Origin: an uncultured Eubacteriales bacterium
Lineage (GTDB): Bacteria; Bacillota; Clostridia; Christensenellales; Aristaeellaceae
Length of the DNA stretch: 37,230 bases
NCBI GenBank assembly: GCA_900320085.1
Contig: ONRC01000023.1
Span: forward strand, 1-37,230
Reading direction: 5' to 3'
A program made the translations under genes and the position numbers. Below are positions 1-8,234 of this stretch, in pieces. The notes beneath the pieces were generated by a model. The model was given only the letters and a program-made list of their open reading frames with translations. It did not search any database and was not told the origin of the DNA. Within the stretch, counting starts at the first letter, position 1. The number at the start of each line of letters is the position of its first letter.

Positions 1-1031
<1,031 letters not shown>

Positions 1032-1156
1032 GGGAATGGAATCTCCTCCGTTTCTGAATGAAAAGTTGATGCCGGGCTAACAGCCGGGCGAACCTGGGAA
1101 AGCCGGCATATCCAGCCGGTGGGTCTCCTCCATGCCTTGGAAATCAGGCATAGCAG

Positions 1157-1230
1157 TGGAGCGGGTGATGGGAATCGAACCCACGTGGTCAGCTTGGGAA
1201 GCTGAAGTTCTGCCATTGAACTACACCCGC
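1157..1230 (-). tRNA. tRNA-Gly, anticodon CCC, CCA end encoded
   Basis: On the minus strand the sequence folds as a cloverleaf: acceptor GCGGGTG pairs with CACCCGC, the anticodon stem is TCAGC/GCTGA around the loop TTCCCAA, and the T arm is GTGGG-TTCGATT-CCCAT. Loop positions 34-36 read CCC, so the tRNA decodes GGG glycine codons. The discriminator T at 1160 is followed by an encoded CCA at 1159-1157. It lies between a strong promoter and tuf, as in the tRNA-tuf clusters known from other bacteria. Confidence 0.95.
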
Positions 1231-1241
1231 ACGCAAGGATT

Positions 1242-1270
1242 ATTTTAAACAATTTTTCCTTTCTTGTCAA
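1242..1270 (-). promoter_or_regulatory. sigma-A promoter of tRNA-Gly (and probably tuf)
   Basis: Minus strand: a perfect -35 TTGACA (1265-1270), a 17-base spacer and -10 TAAAAT (1242-1247). The expected start lies about 5 bases before the mature tRNA 5' end at 1230. No other strong promoter is obvious between the tRNA and tuf, so read-through into tuf is inferred. Confidence 0.85.
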
Positions 1271-1451
1271 CACTTCCGCTTAAAATTTTCATAGATTATG
1301 CGTGAATCTTCCAATTTGTTTTCCAGAATCCGATTTTTTATGCTTCTTTGCATTTTTTCTCTGCCAGCGCCCGTGCCGAAAAAAAGGGGGGCGCAGGCGT
1401 TTTCATGGAGGCGATTTGGCCTTTGCTTCAAAGCGTCCGGTGATGATTTTT

Positions 1452-2336
1452 CTATTGTGCACGTTTATCTTCCGCAGGATTGACATGAATCATGATGTGT
1501 TTTACCTGGGGAAACTCCTGTTCAATTTCGTTATGCACACCCTCGGCGATGCTGTGTGCGTCCGTAAGCCGCATTTTTCCGTCAACGGAGATTTCCATCT
1601 CCACATAGGCCCGACTGCCGAATTTCCTTGTCATCAGCCGGTCGATCCCTATAACCCCCGGATGAGCCATGGCGCAGGCGCGGAGGGCGTTTTCCGTTTC
1701 CTCATCCATGCTTTCATCCACCATTTTGTTAATGGCGTCGCGGAATATATCATAAGCAGCTTTGGCGATGAACAGGCAGATCACCAGACTGGCGATTGGA
1801 TCAAGAATCGGGAAACCAAGCAGCGCTCCGCCAATACCGATCAGAGCACCGATGGAGCTGAGCGCATCGGAGCGATGATGCCACGCATCAGCCATCAGCG
1901 CGTCGGAGTCAATTTGCTTCGCGGCCTTTTTGGTGTACCGGAACATGGCTTCCTTTACGGCAATAGACAAAACAGCCGCCGCCAGCGCTATCACGCCAGG
2001 CACCTGCAGTTTCTCCGGATGCAGGATGCTTTGCACCCCATGATAACCGATCAACAGCCCAGTCGCCAACAGCACGCCTGCCAGGATAATCGCCGCTACA
2101 CATTCCATCCGTTCATGACCATAGGGATGCTCCTTGTCTGAATCTTTTCCGGCCATGTGCACGCCGATCATTACAATGAAGGTGCTGAACACATCTGAAA
2201 TGGAGTGCACCGCGTCGGAAACCATTGCCCCGGAATGAGCAATCAGTCCTGCAAGCAGTTTGACCGCCGACAGCGCGACATTGGCATAAATGGATACCCG
2301 CGAAACACGAAAGGCGATTTTGGTTGTGCTTTCCAT
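1452..2336 (-). CDS. cation diffusion facilitator (CDF) family metal efflux protein
   Basis: CDF proteins export divalent cations (Zn, Fe, Co, Ni, Mn) in exchange for protons across the cytoplasmic membrane. The start chosen is the ATG at 2336, giving 294 residues, with GGGAGTGG about 7 bases upstream; the longer open frame to 2459 runs through the riboswitch leader and is not used. The protein has the two CDF metal-site signatures, SDAVHSISD near residue 40 and HHRSDALSS near the middle, several hydrophobic helices, and a C-terminal cytoplasmic domain with the terminal MIHVNP strand. It is transcribed alone behind a candidate NiCo-type riboswitch, which suggests that Co, Ni or Fe is the substrate. 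That substrate call is inference; the family call is firm. Confidence 0.9.
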   Translation of the reverse strand: MESTTKIAFRVSRVSIYANVALSAVKLLAGLIAHSGAMVSDAVHSISDVFSTFIVMIGVHMAGKDSDKEHPYGHERMECVAAIILAGVLLATGLLIGYHGVQSILHPEKLQVPGVIALAAAVLSIAVKEAMFRYTKKAAKQIDSDALMADAWHHRSDALSSIGALIGIGGALLGFPILDPIASLVICLFIAKAAYDIFRDAINKMVDESMDEETENALRACAMAHPGVIGIDRLMTRKFGSRAYVEMEISVDGKMRLTDAHSIAEGVHNEIEQEFPQVKHIMIHVNPAEDKRAQ

Positions 2337-2368
2337 CTCATCCACTCCCGTTTCTGTTCCCGGTATAC

Positions 2369-2464
2369 AAAAAGCGGGAACAAGCAAATGTATGCCTGTC
2401 CCGCAGAAAATATGCTTCTGCTGCCGCGCATGCGGCCCGGCTCCCTGGGGCCTGATCATAGGAT
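2369..2464 (-). promoter_or_regulatory. candidate NiCo (czcD-type) metal riboswitch with overlapping terminator
   Basis: The leader of the CDF gene, read on the minus strand, contains in order CAGGC, AGCCGGGCCGC, a GCGGC arm, a GCAGAA/TTCTGC hairpin and GGGACAG. These are the conserved blocks I remember for NiCo riboswitches, which have an AGCCGGGCUGC helix, an ACAGA hairpin and a final GGGACAG. Immediately overlapping, GCGGGACAGGC (2394-2404) can pair with GCTTG-T-TCCCGC (2374-2385) and is followed by five T (2369-2373), an intrinsic terminator. Metal binding would hold GGGACAG in the aptamer and block the terminator, giving an ON switch. The P1 and P2 helices are short or irregular here, so the exact class is likely but not proven. 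Confidence 0.72.
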
Positions 2465-2470
2465 GACCCT

Positions 2471-2499
2471 ATTATATCTCGTCTTGTAAAATATTGCAA
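2471..2499 (-). promoter_or_regulatory. promoter of the CDF gene
   Basis: Minus strand -35 TTGCAA (2494-2499), 17-base spacer, consensus -10 TATAAT (2471-2476). Transcription would start near 2464, just before the riboswitch, giving a leader of about 128 bases. Confidence 0.85.
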
Positions 2500-2522
2500 G
2501 TTTTTCCTTTCGCCGGTGCCGA

Positions 2523-3209
2523 TTATCTTATCGGAAAATCAAACCCCGTTTTAAAAGGTTCGTTGCCCAATCGGTAGTGCCACCATTCATGGTCAAAGGG
2601 CTTGAAGCCGTGGCGTTTCATCACGTCCCGCAGCAGATTGCGATTGGCGGTCTGCTCCGCTGTGATGCCTTTCGCGCCGTGCCAGGCCAGCTTGCCAAAG
2701 TAATCAAAGCCCGTGCCCATATCCAGGGGATTGCCGTCCAGGTCGGTGATGGTCATGTCAATGGCGCTGCCCCGGCAGTGGGCGGAGTTGCGGGCGATAT
2801 AACCCTGATCCACCAGCAGGCCTTTCTTTTTGAAATCGGGGTAAAACTCCGCCTGCATCCTGAGATCGTCCTTCACCTGCGACCAGCGCACGAAATGCCG
2901 CACCGCGCTTTGCGGACGGTAGGCGTCGAAGATCATCACGCGATAGCCCAGGGAGCGGAACTCGTCAGCGGCTTCCTTCAGCGCGCTGGCAGCTTTGTTC
3001 GTCAGGATGGCAAAGGGCGCTTCGTACCCGTCGATGGGATCGCCGACAAAGTTATGCGTGCCCGCGTAACGAATGTCCAGGATCACGTCGGGGATCAGCT
3101 CGTGCACGTAGCAGAAGCCCTCCGGCAGCTCGTGGGCAGGGACAGGCAGTTCTTCGGCGCTTCCCGAAAACGGAAGAAAAAGCGTTACGATCAGGAGGCA
3201 TAAGCCCAT
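2523..3209 (-). CDS. D-alanyl-D-alanine dipeptidase, VanX/DdpX type (peptidase M15D), secreted
   Basis: This family hydrolyses D-Ala-D-Ala or related cell-wall peptides with a single zinc. From the ATG at 3209 the protein has 228 residues: a hydrophobic stretch LCLLIVTLFLPF with a likely signal cleavage after SGSA, then YRPQ (Arg98), the zinc motif SAHCRGSAIDM (His144, Asp151) and HEWWH (Glu208, His211). All VanX catalytic residues are present. The start is uncertain: the best ribosome binding site, AGGGGG, sits 17 bases from this ATG, and a longer frame reaching 3326 would run through a hairpin repeat and overlap the upstream gene. A signal peptide implies action outside the membrane, unlike the cytoplasmic VanX of resistance clusters, so a role in wall recycling fits better than vancomycin resistance. 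Confidence 0.85.
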   Translation of the reverse strand: MGLCLLIVTLFLPFSGSAEELPVPAHELPEGFCYVHELIPDVILDIRYAGTHNFVGDPIDGYEAPFAILTNKAASALKEAADEFRSLGYRVMIFDAYRPQSAVRHFVRWSQVKDDLRMQAEFYPDFKKKGLLVDQGYIARNSAHCRGSAIDMTITDLDGNPLDMGTGFDYFGKLAWHGAKGITAEQTANRNLLRDVMKRHGFKPFDHEWWHYRLGNEPFKTGFDFPIR

Positions 3210-3228
3210 GGAAAAAATATGATGGAAT

Positions 3229-3300
3229 CCCCCTCTATGGCTTTCTCGGAAGGGGGGATGGGGGAAACCGCTCTTTGGCCCATAAAGAGCGGTTCCACCA
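3229..3300 (-). repeat. intergenic hairpin repeat, copy 1
   Basis: This segment is a clear diverged copy of 14456-14531; the shared blocks include TTCTCGGAAGGGGG, GGGGGAAACCG and AAAGAGCGGTT, in the same order and orientation. The main hairpin pairs 3261-3276 with 3284-3299 around a 7-base loop, with mismatches near the base. A second weaker pairing joins CCCCC at 3229 with GGGGG at 3252. It starts about 10 bases beyond the stop of the upstream minus-strand gene and ends inside the leader of the dipeptidase gene. No T-run follows, so it is not a standard intrinsic terminator. Confidence 0.8.
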
Positions 3301-3309
3301 GCAAAAGCT

Positions 3310-3798
3310 TTATCGCCCATTGTCATAGGTGTACTTTACCTCCTGAGGATGGCCCCAAAGGTAGTAGGTGATGTAAATGTCCCGCACGGCATGGGGCGTG
3401 CCTTTGGTCAGCAGAACGCACCACACATCGCGGGTTTCCCCGGCGGGGATAATGGTTTCCTGCGTATCGCAATAGAACAGCACGTCGCTGTCCATGGGCG
3501 AAATTTGAAGTTCCACCATCTCGGCGGGAATGAGGCATTTATTCTCCAAACGCAGGGTGTAAATGTAATATGTGTATTCTTCTGCCGACCCGATTTCTCC
3601 GGTTTTAAGCACAGTGCCCAGCAGGCTTTGCCGCTGCACGGCGGTCTTGAGGGCGTCAAACTCCGCTATGCGCTGGGCGGCGGGCAGCACCTCCAGGCTC
3701 TTGCCCACCACATGCAAATTGGTGTTGAACAGCGCGTAGCCCAGGCACCCGGCGGCGGCCAGCACAAGCACCATCAAAATGATCGCTGCGGTTTTCAA
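3310..3798 (-). CDS. membrane-anchored protein of unknown function in the ZorAB-like operon
   Basis: The 162-residue product starts at a TTG (3796-3798) that overlaps the TGA of the upstream ZorB-like gene as TTGA, so translation is probably coupled. Residues 4-24 form a single hydrophobic helix (ILMVLVLAAAGCLGYALF) containing a lipobox-like LAAAGC. The rest is predicted extracytoplasmic, beta-rich and of mixed composition, with a repeated pattern of aromatic residues (YTYYIYTLRLENK, DIYITYYLWG). I do not recognise a family. Its position suggests an accessory subunit of the motor pair or a substrate-facing partner. Confidence 0.75.
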   Translation of the reverse strand: MKTAAIILMVLVLAAAGCLGYALFNTNLHVVGKSLEVLPAAQRIAEFDALKTAVQRQSLLGTVLKTGEIGSAEEYTYYIYTLRLENKCLIPAEMVELQISPMDSDVLFYCDTQETIIPAGETRDVWCVLLTKGTPHAVRDIYITYYLWGHPQEVKYTYDNGR

Positions 3799-4805
3799 TT
3801 GGTTCCAGTCGCCTCCATCTGGGTCAGAATGCGGTTCATTTCGTCGATCATCTCCGCGTCCTTCAGGCGGAACTTGAATTCCACGCGGCGGGAGGCATCC
3901 ATGTCCACTGTGCCGTCAGCCCGGTAAATAGGGTCGGAATAGCTTCTGCCCTTAGCTGTGAGCAGGTTCTGCAATTGCATGATCTGGCTGCGGGTCAGCG
4001 AAGACAGCTGCAGGCAATATTCGGCCACGGACAGGGCGCGGTTTTGGCTCAGGCGCAGGTTGGTCAGGTAGCTGCCCGCGGTGTCGGTGTGGCCCTCGAT
4101 GACGATTTCGCCCACGTAGTCGGCGTATTCCGGCTGCATCAGCACGCCCAGGTACACCGGCAGGAAGCGGGCCAGCAGTTCGCGGCCTTCATCTTTAATA
4201 TTACTGGAATTGGAATCAAAGAACACGGTGCTTTCCAGCACGATGTCGCCGGTGGTCTTGTCCACGGACGCGCCCAGATTGGCGGCGGTCAAAGCGCGGC
4301 TGAGCTCCTGGATGATCTTGCTGCGCACGCCCACCATGTCGTCGATGCGCTTCTGGTAGGTGAGCATTTCCGCCCTTTGGTTGTCCAGCACGGTCTGCAT
4401 GGCGGCGAGGGCGTCGGCCTGGTCAGCCAGCTGCAGTTGCAGCAGCGCCTGTTCCTCTTCCTTGGTTTTCAGGGCGGTCTGGGCGGCGTGGAGGTCGTTT
4501 TCTTGCTGGTCCAGCTGAATCTGGATGGCGGCCAGCTCCTCCTGCTTGCCCATCAGGGTCACGTTGGCGGCTTCCAATTCTTCCTCCCGCCGCGCCAGGG
4601 TGATGGTGGCGCGGTCCAGCTCGGCCTGCTGCTCGTTGAGCTGCTGGGTTTTGATTTCCAGCATGCTGTAATACTGGTATACACTGTAGATCACCGCCAG
4701 CACAAACACCAGCAGCAGGGAGGCCATCATGTCTGAATACGATATCCAGTGGGAGCCGTGATCCCCGCCGGTAGGCGCGCGGTGAATCCTTCTGCGAGAC
4801 TGCAT
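3795..4805 (-). CDS. ZorB/MotB-like protein with OmpA-type peptidoglycan-binding domain
   Basis: The 336-residue protein has a basic cytoplasmic N-terminus, then YSDMMASLLLVFVLAVIY, a single membrane helix led by Asp25, which corresponds to the proton-carrying Asp of MotB and ZorB stators. Residues about 50-165 are a long Glu/Gln/Leu-rich coiled coil. The C-terminal third is an OmpA/MotB domain with FFDSNSSNIKDEGRELLARF, EGHTDT, NLRLSQNRALSVAEY and the terminal RRVEFKFRL. This architecture fits the dimeric plug and wall-anchor subunit of an ion-driven rotary motor. It starts one base after the stop of the ZorA-like gene (TGA-C-ATG), with GGAGG inside that gene, so the two are co-translated. 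Confidence 0.85.
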   Translation of the reverse strand: MQSRRRIHRAPTGGDHGSHWISYSDMMASLLLVFVLAVIYSVYQYYSMLEIKTQQLNEQQAELDRATITLARREEELEAANVTLMGKQEELAAIQIQLDQQENDLHAAQTALKTKEEEQALLQLQLADQADALAAMQTVLDNQRAEMLTYQKRIDDMVGVRSKIIQELSRALTAANLGASVDKTTGDIVLESTVFFDSNSSNIKDEGRELLARFLPVYLGVLMQPEYADYVGEIVIEGHTDTAGSYLTNLRLSQNRALSVAEYCLQLSSLTRSQIMQLQNLLTAKGRSYSDPIYRADGTVDMDASRRVEFKFRLKDAEMIDEMNRILTQMEATGTN

Positions 4806-4806
4806 G

Positions 4807-6360
4807 TCAGGCCTCCTTCGCGGGCTGCTTTGCGGCTTCCAGCTCCTTGGTCATGGCGGCGACAGCTTGCTGCAATTGGCTCAGGGCTTTCACACAGTTT
4901 TCCGCTTCCTGTTGCAACTGGATAGTCTGTGCCGGTTTTTCCGTATTCATGCGGCGGATTTCACTCAGGCGTTCATCCAGCGCTTTCAGCGCGCCGGTGA
5001 TGTTTTCGTCAAACATGTTCATCGCCCGGCTGAATCCGCCAGACAGGTTCTGTACAAAGGTGGAATAGGTTTCGGCTAGGCGCTTGCTGCTTGCATCCAT
5101 CTGGGCAGTCATATTGGCGGTCACGTTCATTGCGCCGTCCGCCTGTTCCTGTACCGCCTTCATCACGCGGCCGCTCCAGTCGGCATAACCGCGCATGGAC
5201 TCGCGCACCTCCTGCTGGGCGGATTTGAGGTCAGCCATGAAGTCGCTCTGCTCATGGGAGGCGGTCATCATCCCGGACAGCACCTGGCTGCCGTGAGTCA
5301 GGAACGCGCCGGTGGAATCGTTGGTCTTTTCGATTGTTTCCACATAGCTTTCAAACTTTTCCATTACGCGCTGGGTAGTATCCTGAACCTGATGCATGCC
5401 GTTCAAAATTTCCTCCGACGCCTGCATGGCGCGGTCGAGGGATTCAAAGGAAACAGCCTGCGCCTGGTTCACCTGGGATAAGGTTTGACCAAGCTGGGCG
5501 AACTGGTTGCCCAGCATCCGGTTCATGTGGTTCACGAACTGCCCGGCAATGTTTGCCACGCCCTCCATCTGTGCCTGCGTCTGTCCCATGATAAAGCTGT
5601 TCATGCTCTGGGTCACAGGCGTCAGGCTCTGCTGCACGGAAGAAACAATCCCTTCGCTGACCCGCTGGCCCATATCGGCGCTCACGTGGCGCAGCAGCGT
5701 GGACTGATCCTCTGCCTGGCAAATCATTTGCACGTTGTCCTCCAAGGGCTTTTGCATCACCAGGTCGGCGAAGGCGTCGGAAAAATCGTCGATGGCGCTG
5801 GTAGCGCTGCCGTAGGCCATGCGGTTGAACATGTTGAAAATCAACGAGCAGGAAATACCGGCGATGGAGGTCATGAAGGCGAAGGTCATGCCGCTGATCA
5901 GCTTGGGGATACCGTCCATGGTTTTGGCGGCGTCCGTCATATCCAGCCCGCCCAGGCCGCGCATCAGGCCGATAAAGGTACCCAGAATGCCTAAACTGGT
6001 GAGCAGGGAGGGAACGACTTCGCCCAGCTGCAGATGGCCCAAGCCGCCGATGACCGTATCATCGTTGATATAATCTTCCACGTTGCAGTTGAGTCCGCGG
6101 GCGTCCAGCTGTTCCGCGTTCACCAGGAAACGCCGCCAGGGCCCCTGCAGCTCCTTGCCCAAAAACAGCACGTCCTGCCACACCGGACGGCCCTCACCCG
6201 TGCTGGTTTCCAGCAGGTGGATGCCCCGGCGCAGACGGCGGGCGCCCCGCAGCAAAGGAAATACACACTTGACCAGCCCGGTCAGCATCACCAGGCCAAT
6301 CGCCAGATAAATCGCAAAATCAGTCAGGTTGGCAGCGAGGTTATCCAAAATGTGCTCCAT
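4807..6360 (-). CDS. ZorA/MotA/TolQ/ExbB-type proton channel protein with long coiled-coil tail
   Basis: The start is set at the second ATG (6360): AGGAGG lies 10 bases before it, but only one base before the first ATG at 6369. The 517-residue protein has three membrane segments, about residues 15-40, 115-140 and 160-185, the last two within a conserved channel block (LTSLGILGTFIGLMRGLGGL and GMTFAFMTSIAGISCSLIF). The remaining 300 residues are a Gln/Met/Ala-rich helical tail. A three-helix MotA/ExbB core with a long cytoplasmic tail is the ZorA layout rather than flagellar MotA. With the ZorB-like partner it should form a 5:2 inner-membrane motor. No zorC, zorD or zorE is present, so a defence role is not established. 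Confidence 0.85.
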   Translation of the reverse strand: MEHILDNLAANLTDFAIYLAIGLVMLTGLVKCVFPLLRGARRLRRGIHLLETSTGEGRPVWQDVLFLGKELQGPWRRFLVNAEQLDARGLNCNVEDYINDDTVIGGLGHLQLGEVVPSLLTSLGILGTFIGLMRGLGGLDMTDAAKTMDGIPKLISGMTFAFMTSIAGISCSLIFNMFNRMAYGSATSAIDDFSDAFADLVMQKPLEDNVQMICQAEDQSTLLRHVSADMGQRVSEGIVSSVQQSLTPVTQSMNSFIMGQTQAQMEGVANIAGQFVNHMNRMLGNQFAQLGQTLSQVNQAQAVSFESLDRAMQASEEILNGMHQVQDTTQRVMEKFESYVETIEKTNDSTGAFLTHGSQVLSGMMTASHEQSDFMADLKSAQQEVRESMRGYADWSGRVMKAVQEQADGAMNVTANMTAQMDASSKRLAETYSTFVQNLSGGFSRAMNMFDENITGALKALDERLSEIRRMNTEKPAQTIQLQQEAENCVKALSQLQQAVAAMTKELEAAKQPAKEA

Positions 6361-6395
6361 CGTTTTCATTCCTCCTTCCGCTGCTTCACTTTCCT

Positions 6396-6424
6396 ATTGT
6401 AATAGATTTTCCTCCAAATTGCAA
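6396..6424 (-). promoter_or_regulatory. promoter of the ZorAB-like operon
   Basis: Minus strand -35 TTGCAA (6419-6424), 17-base spacer, -10 TACAAT (6396-6401). The start would fall near 6389, about 29 bases before the start codon at 6360. Confidence 0.75.
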
Positions 6425-6501
6425 CAAATTTGTAATGAATGATGTGTAAAAAAGTGTTTGGGAGCAGCGGAGCAGAGAAGCTGAAAGGATCCTTTGAATC
6501 A

Positions 6502-6602
6502 GTGTGGAGTGTGAAGCGTGGAGTGTGGAGTTTTATACTGTGCTCCAACTTCTGCTCACAAGACAATTGACCAGCAATGATCGGCTATATAGAACTCCAC
6601 AT
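6502..6602. repeat. heptamer-repeat palindromic element A
   Basis: The left side reads as consecutive heptamers GTGTGGA, GTGTGAA, GCGTGGA, GTGTGGA and GTTTTAT (6502-6536). The right side (6589-6602) is the reverse complement of ATGTGGA-GTTCTAT, so the inner ends form a 14-base inverted repeat with one mismatch. A core of 52 bases (6537-6588) lies between. It fills most of the 355-base gap between the ZorA-like gene and walJ that also holds their two divergent promoters; the rest of the gap shows nothing more. Confidence 0.75.
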
Positions 6603-6645
6603 TTCGTCTCTTAAAACATCCTTGAAATAACTTTCCCTTCCGCCC

Positions 6646-6674
6646 TTGCAAGAATGTTCAAATCCGGTTATAAT
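6646..6674 (+). promoter_or_regulatory. promoter of the walJ-comEC-holA-rsmG cluster
   Basis: -35 TTGCAA (6646-6651), 17-base spacer and consensus -10 TATAAT (6669-6674), 41 bases before the walJ start codon. No further promoter is obvious until after rsmG. Confidence 0.88.
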
Positions 6675-6715
6675 GAAACGGAAATGGTTTTGAAACTTCT
6701 TGAAAGGAAACTCAC

Positions 6716-7516
6716 ATGCGGTTTACTTTTTGCCCGCTCTACAGCGGGAGCAGCGGAAACGCGCTGTTTATCGGCGCGGGAAACACAAGAATACTCATCG
6801 ACGCCGGGATGACCGGCAAAGCCATCGAGCGTGCGCTCCGGGAAATCAACGTGCTGCCGGAAACCCTGAACGGCATCGCCGTCACCCATGAGCACAGCGA
6901 CCACGTGAAGGGCGTTGGCATCATCAGCCGGAAATATCATGTGCCGATCTACGCCAACGAGCGTACCTGGAACGCCATGGCCCGCAATGTGGGCGAAATC
7001 CACCCGGGTAACCGCCGGTTTTTTGAAGACGAAAACGATTTTTTTATCGGCGACCTGGCGCTCTATCCCTTCCCTATCCCCCACGACGCTGCCGACCCGG
7101 TGGGCTTCCGCGTGTTTTACGGCGGCCACAGCGTGGCGACAGCCACAGACATGGGCTACGCCCGCAAGAGCGTGCTCAAAACGTTGGCTGGAGTGGATGT
7201 GCTGCTGCTGGAAAGCAACCACGATCCAGAACTGCTTCGTATCAATCCCCATTATTCGCTGTACCTAAAGCAAAGAATCCTGAGCAACCACGGCCATCTC
7301 TCCAACCAGGCCAGTGCGGAAGCGCTTTTGCAGCTGATGGAAACCGGCGTGCGCGATGTGCTGTTGGGCCATCTGAGCGGCGAAAACAATACCCCCGAAC
7401 TGGCAATGCAGACGCATACCGATATCCTGACCCATGAAGGCGTGCGCATTGGCGAGGACGTGCATCTGGGCGTGGCATGGCGCGACCGGGTGAGCAAGAA
7501 ATTTGAGATCGAGTGA
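6716..7516 (+). CDS. walJ: WalJ/YycJ-family MBL-fold metallohydrolase
   Basis: The 266-residue protein starts at the first ATG after AAAGGA. It opens with FCPLYSGSSGNALFIG, the typical YycJ start, followed by the metal motif THEHSDHVKG, then ESNHD and SNHGHLSN, where further metal ligands lie. YycJ is a two-metal phosphodiesterase with 5'-3' exonuclease activity linked in Firmicutes to coordinating replication and cell division. In Bacillus it lies beside walRK; here it does not, and instead leads a cluster with comEC, holA and rsmG. Family assignment is strong; the physiological role is by analogy. Confidence 0.9.
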   Translation: MRFTFCPLYSGSSGNALFIGAGNTRILIDAGMTGKAIERALREINVLPETLNGIAVTHEHSDHVKGVGIISRKYHVPIYANERTWNAMARNVGEIHPGNRRFFEDENDFFIGDLALYPFPIPHDAADPVGFRVFYGGHSVATATDMGYARKSVLKTLAGVDVLLLESNHDPELLRINPHYSLYLKQRILSNHGHLSNQASAEALLQLMETGVRDVLLGHLSGENNTPELAMQTHTDILTHEGVRIGEDVHLGVAWRDRVSKKFEIE

Positions 7517-7526
7517 GGACATACCC

Positions 7527-8234
7527 ATGAAACTGCATGTGCTGGGCTGTCATGGTCCATTTCCCCCGGCGGGCGGGGCGACCAGCGGATACCTGGTGGA
7601 AAACAAAGGACAGTTGCTGCTGATGGACTGCGGCGCGGGCGTGATGGGACGCTTGATGCGCCTGTGCGACCCGGCGGAGCTGGCAGGCGTGCTGCTTTCA
7701 CATCTGCATTTTGACCACGCCAGCGACCTGCTGGTGATGCGGTATTACCTTGAAATCACGGGTAAGACCTTGGCCGTGTATGTGCCGGACGAGGACGACA
7801 GTCCCTTCCGGGCGCTTTTGACAGCGCCTGCCTTCGACGTGCGGCCCTACCCCGAGAAGCTGGAGATTGCCGGGCTGACCGTGACGAATATGCCCGTGCG
7901 TCATCCGGTGCCCTGCCGGGCGCTGCGGCTTTCGGACGGAAGCAAAACGCTGGTCTTTACCGGCGACACCAACGACTGCGAGGGCCTTTCCGATTTCGCA
8001 AAGGACGCCGACCTGCTGCTGGCCGACGCCGCGTTCCTGGAAGAAGAATGGGTAGATACGAAGCCCCACATGAGCGCTGCCCACGCCGCGAAGCTGGCAG
8101 TGGACGCCGGGGCGAAGTCTTTGTATCTCACCCATCTTCCGGTGAAGCACGATCCCGCCACTCTGCTCAAGGAAGCCCAGGCGGTGTATCCCCTGGCGCA
8201 GACCGTGTTCCCGGGGCTGGTGATTTCGCTGTGA
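7527..8234 (+). CDS. MBL-fold hydrolase, RNase Z-like (YhfI type)
   Basis: The start is set at the ATG at 7527, with GAGGA about 9 bases upstream and 10 bases after the walJ stop, giving 235 residues. The sequence begins MKLHVLGCHGPFPPAGGATS, then has MDCGAGVMGRL, the metal motif SHLHFDHASD, FTGDTND and a late TLYLTHLP-like segment (SLYLTHLPVKH). This is the pattern of the small RNase Z/YhfI-like family of metallohydrolases, whose substrates are mostly unknown. It is not long enough and lacks the exosite expected for a true tRNase Z. Its stop overlaps the comEC start. Confidence 0.85.
   Translation: MKLHVLGCHGPFPPAGGATSGYLVENKGQLLLMDCGAGVMGRLMRLCDPAELAGVLLSHLHFDHASDLLVMRYYLEITGKTLAVYVPDEDDSPFRALLTAPAFDVRPYPEKLEIAGLTVTNMPVRHPVPCRALRLSDGSKTLVFTGDTNDCEGLSDFAKDADLLLADAAFLEEEWVDTKPHMSAAHAAKLAVDAGAKSLYLTHLPVKHDPATLLKEAQAVYPLAQTVFPGLVISL

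Noticed and set aside
1340..1420. Terminator for the CDF gene
   Set aside because: GCCAGCGCCC can pair with GGGCGCAGGC around a long A/G-rich loop, but on the minus strand no T-run follows.
2337..2459. N-terminal extension of the CDF protein up to 2459
   Set aside because: It runs through the riboswitch and terminator leader and has no ribosome binding site; MESTTKIAF at 2336 does.
2369..2464. yybP-ykoY manganese riboswitch as the CDF leader
   Set aside because: Its conserved double-loop motifs are not seen, whereas the AGCCGGG and GGGACAG blocks fit the NiCo class.
2523..3209. Vancomycin-resistance vanX
   Set aside because: No vanH, vanA or vanRS neighbours, and this protein appears to have a signal peptide; a wall-peptide dipeptidase is a safer call.
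3310..6360. A complete Zorya anti-phage system
   Set aside because: Only ZorA-like and ZorB-like genes are present; no zorC, zorD or zorE, so the known system is not complete here.
6366..6566. 66-codon minus-strand frame upstream of the ZorA-like gene
   Set aside because: It spans the promoter and the heptamer element and has no ribosome binding site.
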